Shown here: piece by piece, positions 43,131 through 51,447 of the stretch | How the letters are laid out: each line of letters opens with the position of its first letter | Position numbering within the stretch: the first letter of the stretch is position 1 | Origin: Nocardia rhizosphaerihabitans | GTDB taxonomy: Bacteria > Actinomycetota > Actinomycetes > Mycobacteriales > Mycobacteriaceae | DNA: 64,000 bases | NCBI RefSeq assembly: GCF_014646295.1 | Contig: NZ_BMNE01000010.1 | Location: 1-64,000, forward strand | Direction of reading: 5' to 3' | Translations under genes and position numbers: made by a program | The notes under the pieces: model-generated | Database searches by the model: none | Seen by the model: only the letters and a program-made list of their open reading frames with translations | What the model was told of the DNA's origin: nothing

Positions 43131-43946
43131 ATGACACCGCGCACCGAGGAACGGCCGGACACGACGGCGCCGAGCACCTTGGCCGTCCGCGTGATCCCCT
43201 GCCTGGACGTCGACGCGGGCCGGGTGGTCAAGGGCGTCAAGTTCCAGAACCTGCGCGACGCGGGCGATCCGGTCGAACTGGCCGCGACCTACGACGCGCA
43301 GGGCGCCGACGAACTGACCTTCCTCGATGTCACCGCCTCCACCGGCGATCGCGGCACCATGCTCGACGTGGTGACCCGTACTGCCGAGCAGATCTTCATC
43401 CCGCTCACCGTCGGCGGTGGCGTGCGCACCGTCGAGGACGTCGACCGGCTGCTGCGCGCCGGCGCGGACAAGGTGTCGGTGAACACCGCCGCCATCGCCC
43501 GCCCCGAGGTGCTGTTCGAGATGTCGCAGCGCTTCGGCGCCCAGTGCATCGTGCTTTCGGTCGACGCCCGCACCGTGCCCGACGGCCAGCCCGACACCCC
43601 GTCCGGCTGGGAGGTCACCACCCACGGCGGCAAGCGCGGTACCGGCATCGACGCGGTCGAGTGGGCCATCCGCGGCGCCGAACTCGGCGTCGGCGAGATC
43701 CTGCTGAACTCGATGGACGCCGACGGCACCAAGACGGGCTTCGACCTGCCGATGATCGCCGCGGTCCGCGCCGCGGTGAGCGTTCCGGTGATCGCCAGCG
43801 GCGGCGCGGGCGCGGTCGAGCACTTCCCGCCCGCCGTGCACGCGGGCGCCGACGCGGTCCTGGCCGCCAGCGTGTTCCACTTCGGCGACCTCACCATCGG
43901 CCAGGTCAAGGACGCGATGCGCGCGGACGGCATCACCGTCCGCTGA
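43131..43946 (+). CDS. hisF: Imidazole glycerol phosphate synthase, cyclase subunit
   Basis: A 271-residue TIM-barrel protein that uses ammonia from HisH to close the imidazole ring. Blocks seen are RVIPCLDVDAGRVVKGVKFQ, LTVGGGVRTVEDV, KVSVNTAAI, TGIDAVEWA and LNSMDADGTKTGFDLPM; the catalytic aspartates are in CLDVD and SMDADGT. ATG 43131 has a GAGGG site in the end of impA; GTG 43122 overlaps the impA stop (GTGA) and would add three residues. It ends seven bases from a convergent gene, so the run stops here. Confidence 0.95.
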   Translation: MTPRTEERPDTTAPSTLAVRVIPCLDVDAGRVVKGVKFQNLRDAGDPVELAATYDAQGADELTFLDVTASTGDRGTMLDVVTRTAEQIFIPLTVGGGVRTVEDVDRLLRAGADKVSVNTAAIARPEVLFEMSQRFGAQCIVLSVDARTVPDGQPDTPSGWEVTTHGGKRGTGIDAVEWAIRGAELGVGEILLNSMDADGTKTGFDLPMIAAVRAAVSVPVIASGGAGAVEHFPPAVHAGADAVLAASVFHFGDLTIGQVKDAMRADGITVR

Positions 43947-43952
43947 CACGTC

Positions 43953-44495
43953 TCAGGCCCGGCCGCCACGCAGCCGGGCCAGCGCGGCGTCGGGCACGAC
44001 CTCGCCGGGGACGACGAATCCCTGAGTGCCCTTGGGCTGCAGGAACACTACGTCGCCCTGGGTGATCACCCGTTTGATGTCGGCGTAGCGGATGGTGACC
44101 TGTCCGGTGGTCTGCTGCAGGTGCATCGCGTCGTGGGTGTAGTGCGCGCTCATCCGATGGCCGGGGCCCGCGATGGCCGTGAACTTCGGATTCACCTTGG
44201 CCAGCTGCACGCCGGTGGCCAGGGTGATGACCACCAGTTCGAAGGCGACCACGATCAAGAACGCGACCGCCATCTCGCCGATCACCGCATCGCCACCGTC
44301 GGAGAGCACCGAAATCGTGCCTCGTGCCAGCAGGAACGCCGGAAGTACGAGCAACACAGCCCATTTGGCGGGTAGCCGCCAGTTGACCAGGGCGGCGCCC
44401 CGGTTCAGGCGCGGGGCCGTGTCGCCGTCACACACATAGGCGACATCGATCGGTACGCCCGGGTGCGCGAAACCCCCTTGCTGCTGCGGATTCAT
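43953..44495 (-). CDS. YcxB-like domain membrane protein
   Basis: A 180-residue protein with two adjacent hydrophobic helices (about 40-62 and 72-95) and a C-terminal YcxB/PH-like domain. The latter has HYTHDAMHLQQTTGQVTIRYADIKRV, a beta-rich stretch and the closing GFVVPGEVVP typical of YcxB proteins. It is a conserved membrane-associated protein without known function. ATG 44495 follows GGGGGATTTG, a good ribosome site. It is convergent with hisF. Confidence 0.68.
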   Translation of the reverse strand: MNPQQQGGFAHPGVPIDVAYVCDGDTAPRLNRGAALVNWRLPAKWAVLLVLPAFLLARGTISVLSDGGDAVIGEMAVAFLIVVAFELVVITLATGVQLAKVNPKFTAIAGPGHRMSAHYTHDAMHLQQTTGQVTIRYADIKRVITQGDVVFLQPKGTQGFVVPGEVVPDAALARLRGGRA

Positions 44496-44555
44496 CAAAT
44501 CCCCCCTCGTATGAAAAATGTCGGACCGATTGTAGACAACCGCCGATGTCGGGAA

Positions 44556-45713
44556 CTACAAACCCATTTCGGTGGCGATGATCGTGCGCAGGACGTCGCT
44601 ACTGCCGCCCTGGATGCGGTCGATGCGGTGGTCGGCGTAGAGGCGGGCGATGGGGGAGTCGGTGAGATAGCCTGCGCCGCCGTGCAATTGCAGGCAGCGG
44701 TCGATGACGCGGCCCGCGGTTTCGGTGGCGAACAGTTTCGCCGATGCGGCGTGGGCGGCGCCGAGTTCGCCGCGGTCGTGCGCGGCGAGCGCGCGATCGA
44801 CGACCGCCTCGACGGCGTCGACCTCGGTCTGGCAGGCGGCGAGTTCGAACTTCGTGTTCTGGAAGGCCGAGACGGGGTGGGTGAACGCGATGCGGTCCTG
44901 GGTGTGCTTGCGCGCGAAGCGGATCGCGGCCTTGGCCTGGGCGTAGGCGCCGACGGCGATGCCGAGGCGTTCCTGGGGCAGCTGACCGGCGAGGTGGGTG
45001 ATGGCCTGGTGCGGCGTGCCGAGCAGGTCGGTGGCCGGCACCCGCACATCGGTGAAGGTGAGTTCGGCGGTGCCGCTGACCTTGCGGCCCAGCGTGTCGA
45101 GCTGGCGGCCGACCCGGAAGCCGGCGGCCGTCGCGTCGACGGTCAGCAACGACAGCCCGTAGGACGGGTCGTCGGGACGCGGGGCGGCCGTGCGCGCGCA
45201 CACGATGACCCGGTCGGCGTGCACGCCACCGGTGACGTAGGTCTTCGATCCGTTCACCACATACGTGCCGCCGTCGACGGACAGCGGTGCGGTGGTGCGC
45301 ATCTCGCCGGGTTCCGCACCGGTGCCCGGCTCGGCCACCGCCAGCGCGAACATCAGGTCGCCGGTGACGATCCCGGGCATCCACCGCGCCTGCTGCGCCG
45401 GGGTGGCCAGCGTCTTGACCAGCGGCAGGCACCGGGTGACGTGGGCGCTCGAACCACCGAAGGAGACGGCAGCTCGCGCGATCTCCTCGGCGAGCACGGT
45501 CCGGTACCCGAACGACTCGCGCCCCGCCCCGCCGAACTCGACCGGCGCCTCCAGCCCGAAAACGCCGAGTTCGCCCAGCCGGTAATAGAACTCGCGCGGC
45601 ACGAGACCGTCCTCGTACCACTTGCCGAAGCTCGGCACCACCTCGGCTTCGATGAACGCGCGCATCGTCGCCCGGAACGCGGCGTGATCGGCGTCGAAAA
45701 CTGTTCTGCGCAT
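44556..45713 (-). CDS. Acyl-CoA dehydrogenase
   Basis: A 385-residue FAD enzyme of the acyl-CoA dehydrogenase family that oxidises the alpha-beta bond of acyl-CoA thioesters. It begins with DADHAAFRATMRAFIEAEVVP and shows ALAVAEPGTGAEPGEM for the flavin site, VNGSKTYVTGG, and the late LQLHGGAGYLTDSPIARLYADHRI with IQGGSSDVLR. The catalytic base position near GGAGYL fits the long- or very-long-chain group. It stands alone in the accessory stretch after hisF; substrate and pathway are not evident. Confidence 0.9.
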   Translation of the reverse strand: MRRTVFDADHAAFRATMRAFIEAEVVPSFGKWYEDGLVPREFYYRLGELGVFGLEAPVEFGGAGRESFGYRTVLAEEIARAAVSFGGSSAHVTRCLPLVKTLATPAQQARWMPGIVTGDLMFALAVAEPGTGAEPGEMRTTAPLSVDGGTYVVNGSKTYVTGGVHADRVIVCARTAAPRPDDPSYGLSLLTVDATAAGFRVGRQLDTLGRKVSGTAELTFTDVRVPATDLLGTPHQAITHLAGQLPQERLGIAVGAYAQAKAAIRFARKHTQDRIAFTHPVSAFQNTKFELAACQTEVDAVEAVVDRALAAHDRGELGAAHAASAKLFATETAGRVIDRCLQLHGGAGYLTDSPIARLYADHRIDRIQGGSSDVLRTIIATEMGL

Positions 45714-45746
45714 CAGGAATTCCTTACCGGCCGGAAACGGCCACGA

Positions 45747-45781
45747 GCCGGCCCGCCCGAGCGTGGTTCGGGCGGGCCGGC
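45747..45781 (-). terminator. GC-rich hairpin terminator
   Basis: A perfect 14-base stem (45747-45760 with 45768-45781) closes a 7-base loop, 16 bases past the stop of the secreted-protein gene on the minus strand. There is no strong U tract, as usual in high-GC actinobacteria. Confidence 0.65.
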
Positions 45782-45796
45782 GGAGTGCGGACAGTA

Positions 45797-46549
45797 CTAC
45801 TTCGCGGGGGCGGGCACCGCGGGGTCCTTGCAGTACGCGCCGAGTTCGGCCGGGCACGGCGCGACGATCGTCGAGAAGTACTGGTAGGCCGCGAACAGCG
45901 CCAGCGGCCCGCCGACCGTGACCAGCCCGACCATGCCGCCGACCGCGCCGAGCGTCGCGGCGCCGAGCACACACCCGGCGACCGTGGCGCCGACCCACGG
46001 GACCAGCAGCACGATCACCGGGCTGGCGATGGCCGCACCCGCCGCGCCACCGACCAGGCAGCCGACACCGCCGCCGAGCACGGCGCCGATGATGGCCGCC
46101 ACGGCGCTGCCGATGGTCAGGCGCTGGGCGAAGATGCCGAGCGCCGTCTGGTCACGCGGGGTGAAGGATTCGGCGACCTGCTGCACGGCCGAGTCCTGGG
46201 TGATCACGTTCGTCGCGGCGGCCGCCGGGGCGCCGCCGTCCTTGGACGGGGTCAGGGTCGCCTTGCCGCCGTCGATCGTGGCGGCGATCGGAAAGACCTT
46301 GTCGTCCATGCGGTAGGACAGCGGCAGCGCGGCGACCGGCACCTCGGCGCCGGTGGTGAGCACCAGCTGGTCGCCGACGACCTGGAGTTTGCCGTCAGTG
46401 GTGGTGAGGACGGCGGCATCGCCCTGCCTGCTGACCTCGTAGTGCACGTCGGTCTGCGCCGGTGCCGGGTCGGCGTGGCCGGTGCCCGCGCCGACACAGA
46501 GGGTCAGCGCCGTCAAGGCGGCGGTCGCGAGCGTGGTGGACATCTTCAT
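45797..46549 (-). CDS. Secreted or membrane-inserted glycine-rich protein, unknown function
   Basis: A 250-residue protein. A signal peptide (cut after GHADP, about residue 28) leads into a domain of about 75 residues (DVHYEVSRQGDAAVLTT, then LPLSYRMDDKVFPIAA). A second half holds long Gly/Ala-rich hydrophobic segments (LTIGSAVAAIIGAVLGGGVG, later GCVLGAATLGAVGGM) that could span or coat a membrane, and two cysteines near the end. Similar two-part proteins are common in Nocardia and Rhodococcus, without an established role. ATG 46549 has a GAGG ribosome site. Confidence 0.65.
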   Translation of the reverse strand: MKMSTTLATAALTALTLCVGAGTGHADPAPAQTDVHYEVSRQGDAAVLTTTDGKLQVVGDQLVLTTGAEVPVAALPLSYRMDDKVFPIAATIDGGKATLTPSKDGGAPAAAATNVITQDSAVQQVAESFTPRDQTALGIFAQRLTIGSAVAAIIGAVLGGGVGCLVGGAAGAAIASPVIVLLVPWVGATVAGCVLGAATLGAVGGMVGLVTVGGPLALFAAYQYFSTIVAPCPAELGAYCKDPAVPAPAK

Positions 46550-46615
46550 CGGTGATCCTCATCGATCGGGGGTGTACTTCGGGTGTTTCGCGGCGTGCGC
46601 GCAACATTCGGGGGG

Positions 46616-47866
46616 CTACTTGCCGGTGTCGATCAGGCCGTCGGTGAGCGACCAGTGGTTGCCGGAGAAGGTCTGGATGCCGACGGCTTCGAGCGGATAG
46701 CCGTCGCTCGCACCGGTTTTCATCGTGATGCCGGGCAGCAGCAGGTCGACCGCGACGTTGTCGAGCGAGCGCATGGCGTCGCGCAGGCCCTCCCTGGTCG
46801 GGCAGGTCGCCGCTTCCATCGTCTTGCGGAAGCTCTCGGCCATCGCCCAGCCGGCCATGGCGTGCTGGTTCTCCGGATCGGCGCCGGGCGCGTACTTGGC
46901 CAGGTTCGTCTTGTAGGTCCGCATGCCCGCGTCCTGCGCCCAGCGCGGGTCGGCCGGGTCCTTGAGGAAGGCCGCGGTGACCACGCCCTGGACGTTCTCC
47001 AGGCCGACCGGCCGCAACGTGGCCATCGTGTTCGACACCTGGGTCACGATGTGCAGCGGATTCCAGTCGGTGTTGCGGACGTCGGCGGCCAGTGCCTGCG
47101 AGGCGAACTTCGGGGTCGAGAAGTTCAGCAGTACATCGGCTTTGGAGTTCGCCAGATTGCGGACCTGCGCGTCGACGGTGGGGTCGGTGACCTCGAAGCT
47201 CTGGTGCGCGACCACCTTGACGCCGCTGCCGGCGACGCCCTCGGTGAAGGCGGCGAGCAGGTCCTTGCCGAAGTCGTCGTTCTGGTAGAGCACCGCCACG
47301 GTCGCGTCGGGGCGCTGTGTCTTCACATGCTGGGCGTAGGCCAGGCCCTCGGTGCGGTAGCTGGGCTGCCAGCCCATGGTCCACGGATGCTCGGTGTCGG
47401 CGCCGAACTTGGTCGCGCCGGTGGCGACGAAGACCTGCGGCACCTTGCGCTGGCCGAGGTAGTCCCAGACCGCCGAGGACGTCGCCGTGCCGAGGGTCTG
47501 GAAGACCGCGAACACCTGATCCTGTTCGACCAGGCGGCGCGTCTCCTCGACGGTCTTGGGCGGCTGGTAGCTGTCGTCGCGCACCAGGTACTCGACCTTG
47601 CGCCCGTCGATGCCGCCCTGTTCGGCGTTGACGTAGTCGAAGTAGGCCTTGATGCCCTTGGGGACTTCGCCGTACGCCGAGGCCGGACCCGACAGCGGGT
47701 ACACCCCGCCGAGTTTGATGGTGGTGTCGGTGATGCCGGTGGTCTGCTGACCCTTGCAGTCGCCGACGGCCGCGGTACCGGTCTCCTCGCCGCGGCCACC
47801 GCAGGCGGTGAGGGTGGCGAGCAGCGCTGCCGCCACGCCGAGGGAGCGAATTGCCTTAGTGCGCAT
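46616..47866 (-). CDS. Branched-chain amino acid type ABC substrate-binding lipoprotein
   Basis: A 416-residue type I binding protein (LivJ/LivK class). The signal peptide ends in the lipobox LTAC (Cys22), and the first lobe has IKLGGVYPLSGPASAYGEVPKG, then VFQTLGTATSSAVWDYL and FVATGATKFG. The class binds branched-chain or other amino acids, amides or aromatic compounds, so the ligand is not certain. It is the last gene of a five-gene operon; its start overlaps livM by 11 bases. Having the binding protein last and the ATPases first is the reverse of enteric liv. Confidence 0.85.
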   Translation of the reverse strand: MRTKAIRSLGVAAALLATLTACGGRGEETGTAAVGDCKGQQTTGITDTTIKLGGVYPLSGPASAYGEVPKGIKAYFDYVNAEQGGIDGRKVEYLVRDDSYQPPKTVEETRRLVEQDQVFAVFQTLGTATSSAVWDYLGQRKVPQVFVATGATKFGADTEHPWTMGWQPSYRTEGLAYAQHVKTQRPDATVAVLYQNDDFGKDLLAAFTEGVAGSGVKVVAHQSFEVTDPTVDAQVRNLANSKADVLLNFSTPKFASQALAADVRNTDWNPLHIVTQVSNTMATLRPVGLENVQGVVTAAFLKDPADPRWAQDAGMRTYKTNLAKYAPGADPENQHAMAGWAMAESFRKTMEAATCPTREGLRDAMRSLDNVAVDLLLPGITMKTGASDGYPLEAVGIQTFSGNHWSLTDGLIDTGK

Positions 47867-48893
47867 GATTCTTTCCTTTCCGGACGCGATGTCCGAGCCA
47901 CTGCGACCACTGGGTGACCAGGCCGGCCAGTCCCGTCGGCGCGAGGTACATGACCGCGATGATCAGCAGTCCGAAGATGACGCCGGGCGCCGCCTGATTG
48001 ACGTCCTGGGCGAAGCTGGGCACGAACATCACGAACAACCCGCCAAGCACCGGGCCCCACGTGGTGCCGAGCCCGCCGACGACCAGCCCGGCCAGCAGCG
48101 TCACCGACAGGGTCACCGCGAACGAGTCAGGCGAGACGAACGCGATCACCCAGGTGTAGACACACCCCGCGACACCGGCCAGCAACGCGCTCCAGGCGAA
48201 AGCCAGGGTCTTGTAGTGGGCGAGGTTCACGCCGAGAACCTCGGCGGCGATCTCGTTGTCCCGCACGGCATGCAGCGCGCGCCCCACCCGGGACCGCAGC
48301 ATCCCGGCGACGAGCACGAAGCTCAGGACGGTGGTGACCAGGGCAAGGAAGTACAGCCACTGGTCCTCGGCCAGCCCGGTCCAGGCGGGCGGCACCGGCT
48401 TGGTGACGGTGAGACCCATCGAGCCGCCGGTCAGTCCGTCGAACCGCTTGAGCAGCGGGACCAGGAAGATCGCGATCGCCAGGGTGACCAACGCCAGATA
48501 CAGGCCGCGCAGCCGCAGCGCCGGGATGCCGAGCGCGAAGCCGAGGGCGAAGGTCACCGCGGCCGCGAGCGGGATGGTCGCGAAATACGGTGTGTCCCAC
48601 CGTTCCATCGCGATGGCGGCGGTGTAGGCGCCGACCGCGAAGAACGCGCCGTGGCCCAGCGAGATCTGTCCGGTGTGGCCGACCAGCAGGTTCAACCCGA
48701 GCAGGGTGACCGCGTAGACCATGGCCATGGCGAGCTGGAAGGTGTGGAAGGGCACCAGCTGGAAGGGAGCCGCGCAGGCCAGTAGTACGACGGCCGCGGT
48801 GGCGATCAGTGGCCAACGGAGGCGGGCTACCACCGAAGTAGCTGGTGGTGCAACGGAAGTCGCCGGCTTGGTTACAGTCTTCAACTCGCTCAT
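47856..48893 (-). CDS. livM: Branched-chain amino acid ABC permease LivM type
   Basis: A 345-residue inner-membrane protein with about ten helices. The LivM signatures are LNLLVGHTGQISLGHGAFFAVGAYTAA (about 70-96), LRGLYLALVTLAIA and the coupling loop RVGRALHAVRDNEIAAEVLGVNLAHYK. It pairs with LivH to form the pore. ATGA overlap with the upstream livH gene indicates coupled translation. Confidence 0.88.
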   Translation of the reverse strand: MSELKTVTKPATSVAPPATSVVARLRWPLIATAAVVLLACAAPFQLVPFHTFQLAMAMVYAVTLLGLNLLVGHTGQISLGHGAFFAVGAYTAAIAMERWDTPYFATIPLAAAVTFALGFALGIPALRLRGLYLALVTLAIAIFLVPLLKRFDGLTGGSMGLTVTKPVPPAWTGLAEDQWLYFLALVTTVLSFVLVAGMLRSRVGRALHAVRDNEIAAEVLGVNLAHYKTLAFAWSALLAGVAGCVYTWVIAFVSPDSFAVTLSVTLLAGLVVGGLGTTWGPVLGGLFVMFVPSFAQDVNQAAPGVIFGLLIIAVMYLAPTGLAGLVTQWSQWLGHRVRKGKNHAH

Positions 48894-49768
48894 ACCCGTT
48901 CCACCGCCGCGTGTCCGAACAGACCTTGCGGGCGCAGCAACAGCACGCCCAGGATGATCACCAGCGGCACACCGATCTTGAGTTCGGTGCCGATCGCGTC
49001 GACGTAGGCGCCGGTGAGGGTTTCGGCGACGCCGACGATCAGGCCACCCGCCACCGCGCCGCCGGGGGAGTCGAAGCCGCCCAGGGTCGCCGCGGCGAAG
49101 GCGTAGATGAGGACGCCGCCCATCATGTTGGGCTCGAGGAACAACAGCGGCGCCGACAGCACACCGGAGACCGAGCCGACCAGCGCGGCCAGTCCCCAGC
49201 CGAGCGCCAGGACGGTGCCGACCCTGATCCCGACCAGCCTGGCCGACTGCGGATTACACGCCACGGCGCGCATCGCCAAGCCGATCCCGGTGTAGCGGAA
49301 CAGCAGATACAGCAGACCCATCACCACGCCGACGACGGCGAGCACGCCGAGGCTGCCGAAGCCGACACTGACGCCACCGCCGCGGAAAGCGCCGTCCGGG
49401 AAGGGATTCGGGAACGACTTCACCTGGTAGGACCAGATCCAGCCCGCCACCGCGTTGACGGTGAAGAACAACCCGACCGTGACGATCACCAGGGTGATCT
49501 CGGGGGCGCCCTCGACTGGGCGGATGACCACCCGCTCGATCACCATGCCCGCGGCGAAGGAGATGGCCAGGGTGAGGATCAGCGCCGCCCAGAACGGGAG
49601 CGTCTGGCTCAGCTGCCAGGCCAGGAACGCCGAGAACATGGCCAGCTCGCCCTGGGCGAAGTTGACGATCCCGGTGAACCGGTAGATCAGGACCAGCGCC
49701 AGCGCGAGACCGGCGTAGATCGCGCCCGCCGAGAGTCCCTCGACGAGTTGCTGCACGAGATCGGTCAC
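48890..49768 (-). CDS. livH: Branched-chain amino acid ABC permease LivH type
   Basis: A 292-residue inner-membrane protein with about eight helices. It starts with LVEGLSAGAIYAGLALALVLIYRFTGIVNFAQGELAM, the LivH hallmark, and has the late coupling region RYTGIGLAMRAVACNPQSARLVGI. It forms the pore with LivM. Its start overlaps the livF stop by ATGA. Confidence 0.88.
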   Translation of the reverse strand: MTDLVQQLVEGLSAGAIYAGLALALVLIYRFTGIVNFAQGELAMFSAFLAWQLSQTLPFWAALILTLAISFAAGMVIERVVIRPVEGAPEITLVIVTVGLFFTVNAVAGWIWSYQVKSFPNPFPDGAFRGGGVSVGFGSLGVLAVVGVVMGLLYLLFRYTGIGLAMRAVACNPQSARLVGIRVGTVLALGWGLAALVGSVSGVLSAPLLFLEPNMMGGVLIYAFAAATLGGFDSPGGAVAGGLIVGVAETLTGAYVDAIGTELKIGVPLVIILGVLLLRPQGLFGHAAVERV

Positions 49769-50490
49769 GGCTGCACCCGGATTCCCAGGTAGGAGCGGGT
49801 GACCTGCTCGTCGGCCCTGATCTGTTCGGCGGTGCCGGACAACACGATGCGCCCGGTCTCCAGCACATGCGCCTGGTGGGCGACACCCAGTGCCAGATGC
49901 GCGTTCTGTTCGACGACGATCACGGTGGTGCGCTCCTGTTCGTTGATGGTGTGCACGATCCCGAACAGCTCCTGAGTGACCAGCGGGGAAAGGCCGAGCG
50001 AGGGTTCGTCGAGCAGCAGCACCCGGGGCCGCAGCATCAGCGCCCGGCCGATGGCGAGCATCTGCTGCTGACCGCCGGACAGGCCGCCCGCCGGATCGCG
50101 GCGCTTGTCGCGCAGGATCGGGAAGTAGTGGTAGATGCGGCGCAGGTCGGCCTCGGTGCCCGCGCGGTCACGCCGGGTGTAGGCGCCGAGGCGCAGGTTC
50201 TCCTCGACGGTGAGCGGCGCGAACGTGCCGCGGCCCTCGGGGACGTGGGCGACACCGAGGCGGGCCATCGCCTCCGGGGCGCGGCCGGTCACCTCGGTGC
50301 CGTCCAGCCGCAGGGTGCCGCGCACCTTGACCATGCCGCACAGGGCACGCAGCAAGGTCGTCTTGCCCGCGCCGTTGGGGCCCAGGATCGCGCAGACTGC
50401 GCCCTCGGCGACCGAAAAGCTCACGCCGTGCAGCACTTTCGCCGCGCCGTAGCCGGCGTGCAGGTCGGTGATCGACAGGAAATCGCTCAT
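49765..50490 (-). CDS. livF: Branched-chain amino acid ABC ATPase LivF type
   Basis: A 241-residue ATPase with Walker A GPNGAGKTT, the LivF-type block GVAHVPEGRGTFAPLTVEENL, signature LSGGQQQM and Walker B VLLLDEPSLGLSP. It works as a pair with LivG on the cytoplasmic side of LivHM. ATGA overlaps with livG upstream and livH downstream show coupled translation. Confidence 0.9.
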   Translation of the reverse strand: MSDFLSITDLHAGYGAAKVLHGVSFSVAEGAVCAILGPNGAGKTTLLRALCGMVKVRGTLRLDGTEVTGRAPEAMARLGVAHVPEGRGTFAPLTVEENLRLGAYTRRDRAGTEADLRRIYHYFPILRDKRRDPAGGLSGGQQQMLAIGRALMLRPRVLLLDEPSLGLSPLVTQELFGIVHTINEQERTTVIVVEQNAHLALGVAHQAHVLETGRIVLSGTAEQIRADEQVTRSYLGIRVQP

Positions 50491-51245
50491 GCCGCAGCTC
50501 CCAGATAGGCCCGGATGACGGCCGGATCACGTTGCACCGCTTCGGGTTCGCCCTCGGCGATGACCTGCCCGAACTCGAGGCACACCACGCGATCGCAGGT
50601 GCCCATGACGAAACCCATGTGGTGTTCGACCACCACGACGGTGAGGTCCAGATCGGCTTGCAGCGCGCGCAGGCGGTCGGCGAATTCGTCGACCTCGCCG
50701 TGGCTGAGGCCGTTGACCGGCTCGTCGAGCAGCAGCAGCCGTGGCCGGACCGCGAGCGCCCTGGCCAGCTCGATGCGTTTGAGCGTGCCGAACGGCAGGC
50801 CCGAGGCCGGATGGTCGGCCACCGCGGTCAGGTCGAGCCGCTCGAGCAGATCATCGGCTTCGGCGCGCAGCGCCCGTTCCTCGCGGCGGACCTTCGGCAG
50901 CCGCAGGCCTGCGGAGACGAAACCGGCAGTGGCCCGGTGGTGCGCGCCGACGAGGACGTTGTCGCGCACCGACAGCCGGGGGAACAGGCCCAGGTTCTGG
51001 AACGTGCGGGCGATGCCGAGGCCGGCCAACGCGTCGGGCCGGACGGTCGACAGATCGGTATCGCGATAGCGCAGGGTGCCCGAGGTCGGGCGGTTGCGCC
51101 GGGTCATGCAATTGAACAGGGTGGTCTTGCCCGCTCCGTTCGGTCCGATCAGGCCGACCATCTCGCCGGGAGCGACCGCGAACCCGACCTCCCGCAGGGC
51201 GGTGATCCCGCCGAAGCGCACCGTCAGGTTGGTTATTTCGAGCAT
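50487..51245 (-). CDS. livG: Branched-chain amino acid ABC ATPase LivG type
   Basis: A 252-residue ATPase with Walker A GPNGAGKTT, the LivG-type block GIARTFQNLGLFPRLSVRDNVLVG, and Walker B LLLLDEPVNGLSHGE. The signature motif is altered: FGTLKRIELARAL stands where LSxGQ is normal, and such FGxxKRxE variants are common in LivG proteins. It is the first gene of the liv operon. ATG 51245 begins the conserved LEITNLTVRFGG. The 202-base gap to the divergent PucR gene holds its promoter. Confidence 0.88.
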   Translation of the reverse strand: MLEITNLTVRFGGITALREVGFAVAPGEMVGLIGPNGAGKTTLFNCMTRRNRPTSGTLRYRDTDLSTVRPDALAGLGIARTFQNLGLFPRLSVRDNVLVGAHHRATAGFVSAGLRLPKVRREERALRAEADDLLERLDLTAVADHPASGLPFGTLKRIELARALAVRPRLLLLDEPVNGLSHGEVDEFADRLRALQADLDLTVVVVEHHMGFVMGTCDRVVCLEFGQVIAEGEPEAVQRDPAVIRAYLGAAA

Positions 51246-51447
51246 GCGACGACGGTAAGTTCGCAGGTCACCGGCCACATCGGACGTTGCGGACCAAATT
51301 CTGCGCGCGATCTCGTCCGCTGCGGACATGGTCCCGGCATGAGCGGCCGGAGGCGGTAGCGGAGCGTGACCACGGAGGCCGCCCGAGCATGCCGATCGGA
51401 CACAGCCTGGTTGACACCGGGAAATCGGACATGCAAACTCCCCGGAC

